In this document: positions 1 to 9,892 of the stretch, in pieces | Layout: every line of letters starts with the position of its first letter | Position numbering within the stretch: position 1 is the stretch's first letter | NCBI GenBank assembly: GCA_003427395.1 | Contig: BFEA01000313.1 | Coordinates: 1,241,415-1,301,522, forward strand | DNA length: 60,108 nt | Source of the DNA: Chara braunii | Taxonomy: Eukaryota > Streptophyta > Charophyceae > Charales > Characeae | Direction: 5' to 3' | Made by a program: the position numbers and the translations under genes | Notes under the pieces: generated by a model | What the model was told of the DNA's origin: nothing | What the model saw: only the letters and a program-made list of their open reading frames with translations | Database searches by the model: none

Positions 1-744
1 TATAACAAAACAACCCAGTAGATTGCTAGGGGTGCTGATAAGAGCAGACACCACTAGCAATCCCCGGGAGGCTCCATCTATTGGTGGGGAGCAGCACCTG
101 CTGGAAAGTGGGTCCAATGTCCCTGAACATTTTATCTGTTTGATTTACGAAATGCATTTGTGATGGAGGCAGGCAGCACTACACAGCACTCTGAGCTGCT
201 TGCCCACCTGACAGCCTATGTCTGGCCTACCACATAGGTGGGTGTTAACTGTTTTTTTTGCATTTTTTCTTTTTTCTAATTGAAAAGATTTGGAGGTTTT
301 CGGGGATGCATTGCTTAGTGTGGGTAGGGGCCCTGGGGGTGTTCTAGGGGCGGTACGACACATAGGTGGTTTGGGTTTCTAGCAAATGAATGATGTGGAA
401 ATGCGGTAAATGGTGAACTGTTTTTTTTTCTTTTTTATCCTATTGAAAAGTGGTGCTCCTATGGGGATGCATTGGTTAATGTGGGTGGGGGTGTAGTAGG
501 GGCGTTAAGGCACATAGGTGGGTTTGAGGGCCAGAAAGTGAAGGTATGGAAAATGTGGGATCCGACCTTGGTTGGTTGTTTTGTTTTTATCGTTCTTTGT
601 TTTGCCATTGTCGTTTCATGTTTTGTCCTTGTCATCCAGTTCCGCTGCTTCACCGTCGGTTCATCCGTTGAGGTTCACTAAAGCCATTTGTGACGCAAGC
701 ACGCTTCGTGACCGCATCCTGTCATATTTTGCGGTTCTGACATC
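1..744. repeat. Non-coding start with imperfect tandem repeat
   Basis: No gene is supported here. Three units begin with the same words (acataggtgg) at about 232, 360 and 512. Each is followed by a T-rich run, a short attgaaaag block, and a ggggatgcatt...gtgggt block. The periods are about 128 and 152 bases, and the third unit degenerates after about 560. The repeat lies directly upstream of the BED-finger ORF, so it could be subterminal DNA of that transposon, but I found no terminal inverted repeat. Confidence 0.6.
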
Positions 745-1752
745 ATGACGCGACGGAGTGGTAAAGAGCATGTTGACCCCGACACAGCCACGACAACAAA
801 CGAAACTGGGTCTAGAAAGGGACACAACACTAAGACATTCGACTCTCCATTCAAGATTGAACCGATTATTGATGCGAAGCGCGACGACCCCGTGTGGTAT
901 TTTGTTGCACGTGGCCGATACTTGCACGGTGATACGGCGGTGGGGAGGAAGAGTGGTTGTCGATGTGTGTGCAGATTGTGTGGGAAATCTATTTGTGGGG
1001 GAAGTACAGAAGCGAAGGAGCATTTCTTCAAGAGCAAGGAATTCAGATGCCAGGCAGGGACTCCGGCCGTGTATTACACCATCTGGGGGAAGAACATGGA
1101 CAAGTGTCTGAAAGAGTTCATTGCCTCGATTAAGGAGTTGAAGAGGCTTCCTCCCGGTCACCCGTGCTTCCAGTGGCCGGCGCTTTCATTCCCAGTGGAC
1201 TCGGAGCCTCGCCGGTCGCCTGATGGTGGGCCACGACTGGTTGACACATCGTCTCGCGGTGCAGGCGGCGCACCGGTTGTGCCACCTGCGGCGGGAGCAG
1301 CATCGGCAGGAGTACTCCCACCAGCCGTCCATGGAGGGACCGCGATGCTGGTGGTAGCGGCAACGAGACCACCGCCAGCGGCATCTGATGCATTGGCATC
1401 CGCTGTTGCATCTGCCGTGGGCGGGGGCACTAGACCTACCACTGCATCGTTGGAGCGCCAGACGCTTTCTCCGTCGGTGCGTGGTGGTGTCTTTGATGAG
1501 CTCGGCACATGTCAGTTCGTCGACGGTAGTACATGGGGTAGAAACCCGGGCACTTCGGCTGGCTTGCATCCTATGTTCACGAATGCCGCGGCCAAAGCTT
1601 CGAGTCCAGCGGGACCTACTCTTGCATCTACCCGCGGCACGACCGCGGCATCTGATGCATTGGCATCCACTGTTGCATCTGTCGCGGTGTCGGAGGGCGC
1701 GGTATCCCGGCCCTCCTCCGTGTGCCAAATCCCTGCTTGGCACTCACTCTGA
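745..1752 (+). CDS. BED-type zinc-finger N-terminal part of a hAT-like transposase
   Basis: The 335-residue ORF has a BED-like zinc finger. An aromatic DDPVWYFV segment lies at residues 47-54, followed by C76-x2-C79, H93 and C102. BED fingers bind DNA at the ends of hAT transposons. Residues 120-335 are a low-complexity Ala/Ser/Pro/Thr-rich linker. No DUF659 or hAT dimerisation domain follows, so this is an N-terminal fragment. Its linker DNA (1419-1648) is repeated at about 9893-10121, where the catalytic part of a related element begins. The two pieces may be two copies, or one element split by an 8 kb insertion with a duplicated edge. The start ATG at 745 fits the onset of coding-like composition. 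Confidence 0.6.
   Translation: MTRRSGKEHVDPDTATTTNETGSRKGHNTKTFDSPFKIEPIIDAKRDDPVWYFVARGRYLHGDTAVGRKSGCRCVCRLCGKSICGGSTEAKEHFFKSKEFRCQAGTPAVYYTIWGKNMDKCLKEFIASIKELKRLPPGHPCFQWPALSFPVDSEPRRSPDGGPRLVDTSSRGAGGAPVVPPAAGAASAGVLPPAVHGGTAMLVVAATRPPPAASDALASAVASAVGGGTRPTTASLERQTLSPSVRGGVFDELGTCQFVDGSTWGRNPGTSAGLHPMFTNAAAKASSPAGPTLASTRGTTAASDALASTVASVAVSEGAVSRPSSVCQIPAWHSL
1381..1685 (+). repeat. Direct repeat within the transposase linker
   Basis: A 39-base block (catctgatgcattggcatcc and what follows) at 1381-1419 recurs with a few changes at 1647-1685. The two copies bracket the 230-base segment shared with 9893-10121. The block encodes the Ala/Ser-rich SDALAS-VAS words of the BED ORF. Confidence 0.65.
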
Positions 1753-2546
1753 TGTTCCGGCCTATAGATGTATCTTGGACCCCTGCTGTTCTTGGTATCC
1801 AGGCTGTACCTCGGCGCGGACCAGTCCCAATGATGTTGCCCTCAACAAAAGGGGTGCGCCACAGGACTTCCATTGGTCCACGCAAGCTCGGCGCCCTGCT
1901 GTACAGCAGAGCACAACCGGCCTGTGACCGTGGTAGCCGCCGGGTTAGCCCTGGGACGCGGAAGTGAGAGGGCAGGCTCAGTCATTTCAACCGCGCGCCG
2001 AGCGTCCCTCTGCAGGGTTACGGGTTAGGTGCATGACACTGACAGCAGTCAGAAAAACAAAAAGCTAAACAAAAAGCAACAAGAGAAGGAAAATAGAAAA
2101 TCAAAGGTCTAATTAATGTGGTTGGACTACTAGCTTTAGTTCGGGGGAAATCTGATGGCCTCCGAACCCCAGTTATCGTTACGTCTAACTTTTTTTTGTT
2201 AATTTTAACTAATTATTGTTATCATTATTCCCTTTTTGCCTTCCTTGATTGGCCTGTCGTTTCGTGGGGAGGCCGACAGGACTGGGCTTCGAACTCGAGC
2301 GGTGGTGTTGCAGTCTAGGCGGGCCCAACCGTTCGAATATCACCTGTACCGGGTTTGCGCGTCTAGGTTCCGCTCGGTAGGACCCCAGCAGCTGTACTGC
2401 AAGGCAGATACAGAAGTGAAAGTGTGAAAGGGAAAGAAAGAGAGGTAAGGATGAAAATCCGGTTTGGGCTTGTGCGTGGACTTGCATCGCTATTCGGGCG
2501 GAGCTGTGGTGCGAAAGAAATTTGAAGCGCCACCTTTTCTTTCCGC

Positions 2547-2580
<34 letters not shown>

Positions 2581-3660
2581 TAGTTCCCCCATTTCCAGTT
2601 CTCCGGCCGTCGATCTGTCACTTCATAGGGAAGGCCGCCGATTCGGGTTTTTCAGACTGCAACTGCGGTCCTATGATCTGAGCCTTACCGGCCTCTCGTA
2701 AGTTGTTTGTGCCAAACCTGTTAGCCTGAATCGTGTGGGCCCCGATGGCTAGGTTAAAAGGCAGATACAGTGAGGGCTAAAAGAAAAAAAAAATAGGAAA
2801 GAGGGAAAAGGAAGGGGAAAATGGCAAAGGCTGAAAGTTGGGTTTTCATACTCATGTGTGAACGTGGGTTGCGATTCGCGCGATGTTGCTGCGCAGAGAG
2901 ATTCTGGAACGCTGCCCTTTATTTCCTTTTTCTTTTCCCTGCGATTATTATTATTTTATTATTATTATTGTTTTTATTACTATTTCTGTTATTTTTGCTT
3001 AGATTTTCTATTTTCGAATTTTGTCTGTTGGCCTGTCTTTTCGCGGGAGGCCAACGGTTCGATTTTCGAGCCAGCGGCCCATGGCCAAAGTTGGCCTGCC
3101 TTGCATGCAATCAGCGGGTGAACTCCGAACTGACGCCGTGTGGTTAGGTTCCAAAAGAAGGGGAGGGCAACCCGCGACCGCATTGGTAGGAGGTTTATCA
3201 TCCTCAGAAGGGTCATAAGCCCCCTCCTTGCCATCGAACATGGGTACCCGATGAAGATGGGCCTGCGCTGCAATTTGAAACCGGAGAAGTGACTTCTAGT
3301 ACCCGTTACGGGACTACAGCGCCAAACCTGCAGTCATATTGCTAGGGTCTGGGACTGACAAGTGTGAGTTTTATGCGTGATCAGCCGTTGGGTTCTGGGC
3401 TTGAGTATTAGTTTTTAAAAGTTAATTATTAATCCATTGTTTTAAAATTCTTGAAAAACGGTAGAGTCTGAAAAGGACTAATCAAAGTCCCTTGTTTAGA
3501 ACGCAGAGGAAAGCCTTATAAGAAAGGAGAGTGAGTCGGGATATCACCCGCTGCGAGCCACCCGGTAGCACGCTGTCTATGCTGTAGGGAGGTGTGCCAT
3601 CGGAGGTTGGTGATTTTGCACTGTGCTGTTTGCCGGTCAGACGCGGTCTATAGAGAAAAG
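1753..3660. repeat. Diverged tandem modules with ATT microsatellites
   Basis: No gene is supported. Two to three diverged modules of roughly 350-430 bases follow each other. Each has an (ATT)n or AT-rich run (about 2208-2228, 2547-2582, 2945-2990), then a ggcctgtc/ggccgtcg...ggaggcc block (about 2253, 2604 and 3030). Next comes a tagtt/ctaggtt block, and the first two modules share aaggcagatacag (2401, 2758), a purine-rich run and a gcgattcgcgcg-like block. The rest, 3180-3660, shows no structure I can name. Confidence 0.55.
2547..2582. repeat. (ATT)n microsatellite
   Basis: About twelve uninterrupted ATT units. A shorter imperfect array sits in the matching place of the next module (about 2945-2990). 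Confidence 0.95.
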
Positions 3661-3667
3661 GGCAGCT

Positions 3668-3949
3668 ATGGCGCTGCGTGGGTATAGGCCCGGGTACTGG
3701 TACCACCAGGCCCGGTGGAAACCCACGTCCGGGGAAGGGCCCTGGATCACCGTTATACTTAATTACGATGGTGGAGATGAGGTGGTGCTGAAGATCAGCG
3801 CGGAAGGAGAGAGAGAGGGAGAGATGCGGACCAACCCGAAGCTGCAAGATGCAATTTCGGAGGCGAGAGACCGGGCACTACGGATAACGGTGACCTATCA
3901 AGAGACAGAAACTTCGATGGACACAGCGGACCTGGAACAGGTCCACTAG
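3668..3949 (+). CDS. Small orphan ORF, hypothetical protein
   Basis: I do not recognise this protein. From the ATG at 3668 it has about 93 residues; an upstream in-frame ATG lies at 3623. It reads as a soluble alpha/beta protein. A beta-rich stretch (WITVILNYDGGDEVVLKI) is followed by a charged helix containing SEARDRA and a second strand (RITVTY). The order 'strand, GG turn, helix with EAR' resembles the two small ORFs at 7318-7584 and 8354-8560, but the similarity is weak. It could be an exon of a spliced gene; I cannot place splice sites. Coding status is uncertain. Confidence 0.35.
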   Translation: MALRGYRPGYWYHQARWKPTSGEGPWITVILNYDGGDEVVLKISAEGEREGEMRTNPKLQDAISEARDRALRITVTYQETETSMDTADLEQVH

Positions 3950-6900
3950 GACAGGGATTCGGGTGGGGAAAGTGAGATGAGTGATGCAGATCGGGAGACC
4001 AACTTGCAGTCCTGGAATAGGCCAGGCCAGGTTGGTAGGAACCACCCGCTGGCTCGAGACGTGGAGACTGGGCCGGAGGCCAGTTCGTGACAGCCGACGC
4101 CCAAAGGCCGCGGGGCTGGGGAGAAACAGAGCAAGGGGAAGAGACAGGTGTGAGACGAGTCGACGCACGTGGGGCGAGAGGGTCAACAGCGAAAAGGAGA
4201 GAACTGAACGTGGGCGCGGGGATGTTGATGTCAACCGGACCACTGCATGCGTGATTAGCCGAGGAGAGAGGACATACGCGCACGGAGGTTTTCGAGAGAC
4301 GTGAGTAACGCAGGGGGGTTGCAACAGCAAGAAGGCGGTCAATGAGAGGTGAAAGAGAGACGTGGGCGACGGGTGGATGCACCGGGAGAAGGGAGGGAAG
4401 TCAACGAGAGGGGCGATGCAGATAAGCGTGCGTAATCTTGCTAGATACGGTTGACTTCTACTGTTGTCTTCATGCTCGCTCAGGGCACCTTGTGGCTGAT
4501 GAGCCGCGAAGTGACTTCTTGTGCGTTCGCCGGAGGGACTGGTCTCCGTATCTCTTCACACGTTTCTCCAAGAAGGGCCTGGTTTTAGACCACGTGCGGC
4601 TCTTGGAGGTTGCTTGGCCGAGAGGGGGGAGGTTACAGACCTGCGAGCTACACGGGATCCGGAGCAAGCAAGTGGGAAAGAGAGATAGTCAGCGCTGTGC
4701 ATCCAGAGGGTGGCTAGGTTCAGCACGATCTGACACACCTACGCATTTTCAACTGATCAGTTTTGGCTCACTTCGAATATGACCAGCGTAGTGAGGCTCA
4801 ACTTGAGTGCGCCTCCAGAACAGTTGCTAGAACCGTATTCAGTGGGTCATTAATCGGCTCGTTCGTAGATCAACACAAGAAAGGACACGTGTTGAGCGGG
4901 AAGGAGAACGAAGAGGTGAGAGAGATTGGGAGTTGGGCTAGTGTGCATACAGCGCAGCTGATGACATCTGTCTTCCATGCAATCGAGTAGAACGTGGGTC
5001 TGCTAAGAGTACGGTTGGGAAATTGAAAGCGAGGGTCGAAAGAAGTGAGGAACCTGATAAGCTAGACGAGCAAGCGAGAGGAGGAATGGTCAGACCTAGG
5101 GTGTCTGACGAGGCGACTCACTAGATAACACTGCTATGGCGACGATTGTTCCTGGTTTAATTGTTAATGAAGCTAGGAAGTGTTCTTGCTCAAAAACCAT
5201 GTATGCTCATGCGTATTGATCTCTGTAGATTTTGCTAGTACGCATCAGTCACATTCTTACATGCTGGTTATCCTGATGAGTACCAATGGCGTTCAAGCAT
5301 GTAGATCATCATGATGCGATCCAATGTGCGTTAGTCTTGCCCTCTCACTGTTGGGAGAAGGGTTGGTTAAACTAATCCGAGTGGGGCTTGCCTCTCTTCG
5401 ACAGATCTGGTGAACTACGTCAGTCGATGTTTGTTGTTTCTCTCCTCCCTGCTAAATGAGGCTTCGGCTCGATACTCTAATGAAAAAGGAGGGGTTGAAT
5501 GTCAGAGCGTTTAACTTCAAATTGTTCATTGGACAGAGCTCGATCTTGACGGAAGCAGAGATGATAAGACAGTGGCATATGTAAATCATTAATGGAAGGG
5601 AAATCTATCAAGTAATACGGAATTTTGTTCTGGGAGGCCGTGAGATATGAAAGTAAGATGTATGACGGATTAGACTCAACAGCCGAAGCATGGTGACATT
5701 TGCGGGTAGTTGGACAAATCCGTGACGATAAGGCACGTGTTACGGGTAAGGCATCTCGTATGTGAGAACTTCGTAAAACCCATGCAGCGTTAATGCAACC
5801 TGTAAGGACTGAAAGAGTCCTGCTTTGTACCACACTTCTGATTATGGTTGCGATATTTCAGCGTCTGACTGGGTTCTTTCATTTTGGTAGCAGACTCAAA
5901 TCTCAAAGGGGACAGGTCACGAAAACAGTTCTTTCTAACCCTGTGAGATCACACGAGTAAGCAAGCAGGTGATCATACATGTGCTCACTTGCTTGAACAT
6001 AACCGAGTGATCAACAAAGATTTGTTCAGTGATTGATGACAGACTATGCATGCAGCCTTCTGAACCAGCGTGTACTAGAAGGAATGAACAAGCACTTGTC
6101 ATTACTTAATGATAAGCGCGATGACAACGCTGATCCGAAGTTGTATGAATGTCTAGATTCATGCTCAATTCATCTAGTAGGCTTGTCTGTCACGGGGAAA
6201 AATGCAGCGACGATTCTCCAGTTACTCGTTATGGTTTTATCTTCCATGAATAGATGGGAAAGAGGAAAGCTTCTCTGAGGAAAATCTCTTATATTCTCGC
6301 AAAGTTTTTGCTTGATGGTGATTAGTTGGAGCTCGCCTCGTGTGCCCTCTAGCTTATTGCTTTAGTCAAGGAAAACGTGAAGTTGCTAGGGACGAGTCTG
6401 TAAAGTTCGTTTTCTCTGTGGCGTGATTGCTCAGAAAGCAACAGACCAGGAAAATTCTTTCCATGTGTGTCCTCATCCTCAGTGTCTGATGTGGTATGTG
6501 CCTAAATTATCAATCATCAGTCACGTTCATTGTGCTCAGTGGTTCGAAAAATGGTCACCTGTGTCACAAGTCGGGGAAGCAAAAATTTCCAATCCCATAT
6601 GTTAGTCGGGGTCATCGTCAACAGTCCCCAATACATTACGATCTGTATCTGATGTTGGTACAAAATGCTCCAAAGCAACTGGACGGGGCACTCTATTCAG
6701 AGGAGGTGGGGTGTCTTCTCATCCGGATACAAAGCTGCGGAACTCAGCTTGCCTAGTAGAACAATTGACTAGATCTCAGAGTCGTTGATTACTCCAGCTG
6801 ACTGCCTACCTTGACAGCGGGCTACTCCTGAAGCTTCACTGAAGCTATTGCTTTAAGGGTCGATGAAAATTTAGTTGACGTTTTGCTTGAGCCATGACGA

Positions 6901-7317
6901 ATCGTATAAGCTAAACAGTAGACCGAGCCCTACCCTGCTTACTAAAAGGCTTACGGAGTTTACGAGCCAGGCCTGTTAAACATTTATGCTCAAGCACGTA
7001 GTGCTAGATGCTAATGGAGCCTGATTTGAGTAGGTGTTACTTTGGGTCCTAGCAAGGCCTATTGCTACAGTACAGGAAACGAGGTCCGCTCCTAGTGCAC
7101 GGCATGGTTGGCGTAGGAAACCAATACATAAAATAGTAGCCCAACGGTTTTCCCTTTTGCTCTAACTAGCGCCGCGCTAGTATCCTGTTTTGGCAGATGA
7201 CAGAGTTATTCCTGGCCTGTAGTTCCGGGCATAACATTTAACCCACTTCAGGCTTGTACCCCAGGCTTGGGAGTGGTGATTTGTTCCTGGCTGTAAAATT
7301 TACCATTTGGCCTGAGT
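3950..7317. other. No supported gene
   Basis: Only short ORFs of up to about 118 codons occur on either strand, and none shows a domain I know. The stretch 3950-4400 is purine-rich. The rest is of mixed composition with no clear tandem repeat. It lies between the hAT-related pieces and may include introns of the neighbouring small ORFs or an unrecognised insertion. Confidence 0.5.
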
Positions 7318-7584
7318 GTGAGAGAGGTCATGAAGGAGGGAGAGATCTTCGTAGTGAAAGGTGAGTCTGTTCTGAGAGGACATGAAAACTGGGAGGAACA
7401 AGCCTGCCAGAAAATGGAAATTCATAGACAAACTCAAAGAGAGTTCGCAGTCAGAAGGGCAGGAGAGAAGAAATACATAGAGTACGTAATCTACTTCTAT
7501 GGGCACGATGGTGGGTTGCACGACACTAGCTCCTCCCTCGAGACGGTGGAACAGGCCAGGGCAAAGATTGCGCGAGCTCAGTAG
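7318..7584 (+). CDS. Small orphan ORF, member of a local two-copy family
   Basis: This 88-residue ORF has no known domain. It contains EIFVV near its N-terminus (residues 9-13), then a W-E-x-x-A word, a strand (IEYVIYFYGHDGG) and a C-terminal helix (TVEQARAKIA). The open frame at 8354-8560 aligns along its second half: W/A, IEY-x-x-Y, a DGG/KNG turn, TVEQAR/TVEEAR, and then a stop 5-7 residues later. The DNA at its EIFVV word (gagatcttcgt) matches the same word in the 8785-9411 ORF. I infer a small local family; function unknown. Confidence 0.45.
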   Translation: MREVMKEGEIFVVKGESVLRGHENWEEQACQKMEIHRQTQREFAVRRAGEKKYIEYVIYFYGHDGGLHDTSSSLETVEQARAKIARAQ

Positions 7585-7734
7585 TGCTCTAGCTATCATC
7601 TACTGAACTTTATCACCCTTGAGCGACAACACTGAGCCCTCCTTCAGCAACGGGTGGATGCAGTAACCTTCGATTTTCAGTTAATTATTCTGGACACGGT
7701 AACTCGCAGTAGTCAGACAAACATTCGGACAGGG

Positions 7735-7835
7735 CCTGGGGCAGTGTCCCGTACTTAAGAGCTCAGAAAACAGTGCTCAGGGCAATGTCCTGTACTTAGA
7801 GCTCAGAAACAGTGCTCATGGCAGTGTTAGGTACC
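7735..7835. repeat. Short tandem repeat, about 39-base period
   Basis: About 2.5 copies of a unit with ggcagtgtcc, gtactta, gagctcagaaa and cagtgct words. It lies just downstream of the 7318-7584 ORF. The sequence to 8300 is rich in cag/actcag words and has no other gene signal. Confidence 0.6.
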
Positions 7836-8353
7836 CTGAGCAGTATTCGACACTCAAGACAATACTCAGAACGACACCTAGAACAATATTCGAGTGTTAC
7901 TCAGTCGTTGCATGATCGATACTTAACTGCAATTCAGGTTTTTTTTTACTCGGTCGACGTTCAATGGTAACCTAGTCAATTTTCGTTCAACAATTCTTGG
8001 GAGTCAACCAAACATTCAGGTAGCGTTCAAGCAGCACTCAGGCTGCGTTCAGAACAACATCCAGAGATTATTCCGGGGAACTGTATTTTGGAATCCAGTA
8101 CCTTTGACCGTACTCAGATCAGTACTCAGACTCAACACTCAGAAAACTACTGATGGAAACAGCAATCTGAAAACAACTATTGGAATCAGCAATCTGAAGC
8201 GACTACTCGAAACAACAATCCACCCAACAGCCTTTTGATACCTAGATCATCCGAAAGTTACTTGTCTCGAAATTGGGTAAACTGATGTAGTGAGAATTCG
8301 GTGAGAATATGGAGAGCAGCAACATGGTCAGAGTCTCTTGCTCGCTGTATTAG

Positions 8354-8560
8354 AGCACTGCGGAGGCTTGGAGGGAAAGTGCAGTTGAGGAGTACAACCA
8401 ACAGACTACTGTGATGATGGAACGTGCACTGACCCTCGTGAGAAACCATACTAAAATCGAGTATACATACTATCTGCACGACAAGAATGGGAAACTATGT
8501 GCCATCATGACTTCTGAGGGTACTGTTGAGGAGGCAAGGAGGACTGTTGGCAGCCATTAG
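8354..8560 (+). pseudogene. Second copy of the small orphan ORF family, partial
   Basis: An open frame of 68 codons follows an in-frame TAG at 8351. Its first ATG is at 8414, which is inside the region similar to the 7318-7584 ORF. Shared features in order are a W-x-E-x-A word, a strand IEYTYYL, a charged turn DKNGK, the helix TVEEARRTV, and a stop just after. Because the similarity starts before the first ATG, this is either a broken copy or an exon. A frame of this length with matching termination in two places argues against chance. Function unknown. Confidence 0.4.
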
Positions 8561-8595
8561 TGAACGTTTTGTCTCCGAACAAGAACAACTCACTT

Positions 8596-8715
8596 ATCCA
8601 GACATTCAACAATCATTTAATCAGCAATCAATTACCAGCAATCAGTTATTAGTGATCAGTTTCTAGCAATCAGTTTCCAACATTCAATTTCCTGCAATTA
8701 GTTTGGTAACCAGTT
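8596..8715. repeat. Degenerate CAATCA-rich direct repeats
   Basis: Repeated words agcaatcagtt, caatcatttaatc, tgatcagttt and ttcaattt occur with a period of about 16 bases just upstream of the 8785-9411 ORF. Several contain CAAT. They could be promoter elements or intron sequence; this is inference. Confidence 0.45.
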
Positions 8716-8784
8716 CTCCAGAACCATCTGGTTGGTTTGCACTAGCAAGAGTACTCATGAGCACAGTTCAGTCTGCGCCGGTCA

Positions 8785-9411
8785 GTGAGTCAGTGCTGGC
8801 CAACCTCAATCGGATCTCATACAAAGAGGCATTTCATTATCAGTATGTTAGTGCCATCGGTTTCAGACAAGGAGATCTTCGTTGTCCAGACCAGTTTTGT
8901 TGATGACACTATTCACGATCTGAGGCCTTACCTGAAGAAGGGCAAGGAGGCTCATGAACTTTTCGATCCAGTCTGGATCTCAGCCACCGAATACCTTGAG
9001 CAGAGAGAGAGGGAGCTCGATGAGAGTGGCACTACGTTGATCCTCAGCTTCGGGCCGATGCTCTATAGTGACTATCCTAGGCCTCCGGTCCCTTCTCTTC
9101 TCACAGATGGCACGAGTTGGCTGGATGTGATTGGTTTGGCAAAGAGGTACATCTCTCCGACAATGATCGACGTTGAGGCGTTGTCCGAGCCCACCGAGTA
9201 TCCCTACCTCAGACGAGGGGTCTTTTCAGTGGACGGACTGCCTACTTTGTGGGAGGAGTTTTGCTCCATGGTTAACTACCGTGTCATGTGCCTCGGATGG
9301 TCGTGCTCAGAGCTTGCTGGCTTCAGGTGGCATTTTGTCACGAAGCCTCAGTCTCAGATTGTATGTGGGCGTGGGTCTCGACACCAGAGGAGATCAGTGA
9401 AAAGAGATTGA
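8785..9411 (+). CDS. Orphan protein related to the P1-P3 family of the giant retrotransposon
   Basis: I do not know this family, but the 208-residue product aligns to P1-P3 at 54.6-57.3 kb. Residues 36-64 (a strand, then DDTIHDL, then YLKKG, then ELF) match the E-x-G-W-x-x-F...LA-x-G...MF block of P1-P3 position by position. Residues 102-108 (VPSLLTD) match VPEFVAD of P1 and VPRFMVD of P3. Residues 112-150 (LDVIGLA...LSEP...GVFSVD) match FDHVTEVA...LAEE...GPFHGD of P1 with nearly equal spacing. The similarity begins near residue 27. A 3' splice-like tttcag lies at about 8867, so the true N-terminus may be an exon start rather than the ATG at 8785. The C-terminal YVDD-(L/M)-x-x-L(F/Y)E word of P1 and P2 is missing. 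The ORF is intact, unlike P3. Function unknown. Confidence 0.55.
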   Translation: MSQCWPTSIGSHTKRHFIISMLVPSVSDKEIFVVQTSFVDDTIHDLRPYLKKGKEAHELFDPVWISATEYLEQRERELDESGTTLILSFGPMLYSDYPRPPVPSLLTDGTSWLDVIGLAKRYISPTMIDVEALSEPTEYPYLRRGVFSVDGLPTLWEEFCSMVNYRVMCLGWSCSELAGFRWHFVTKPQSQIVCGRGSRHQRRSVKRD

Positions 9412-9892
9412 GAGAGACTGACTAGAGGGATGAGTGAGGACTCTTGAGAGGTGCTGACCATGCTCGTTTATGTGTACTTTCTGAGATTATTATAAGTTCT
9501 CACTTTTCCCTCATTCATCTTGTCTTTGCCTTGAGTCAGTCAGTTTTGATTATCTCTTTTGGCATTGCTTGATGATGTGTTTTTTGCTGATCACGTCACA
9601 GTTCTCAACCTCTAAATTGGCAAATTGGCACATGCATGGTCTATTCAGTTTAATCTTAATTTATTACTTGCATTATCATTGTTGTTCCGAATCAAAATAA
9701 AAGATTCCTAAGACCGGGGACCGGCGAAGACCGTAATTGAAGGGTCTCGCTCGAAGCCGAACGCACACAACAGGAAAGGATTTGCATCATTTAATTTACT
9801 TTATTTAGGGCAATCAACATACAAAATCCTACGTGACAGCCTGTTGGCTTTCCGGTCGCCCGAAGAGGCCTGACTGGAAAAAGTGCGACAGC
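9412..9892. other. Non-coding interval
   Basis: AT-rich at 9480-9720, with no ORF or repeat I can support. It lies between the orphan ORF and the point (about 9893) where the hAT-related sequence resumes. Confidence 0.5.

Noticed and set aside
3050-3080. tRNA-like B-box word ggttcgattttcgagcc
   Set aside because: No matching A box or cloverleaf around it; a SINE head is possible but unsupported.
7300-9700. CRISPR array or bacterial-type operon
   Set aside because: The short repeats are irregular, without constant repeat and spacer lengths, and the whole window is eukaryotic transposon DNA.
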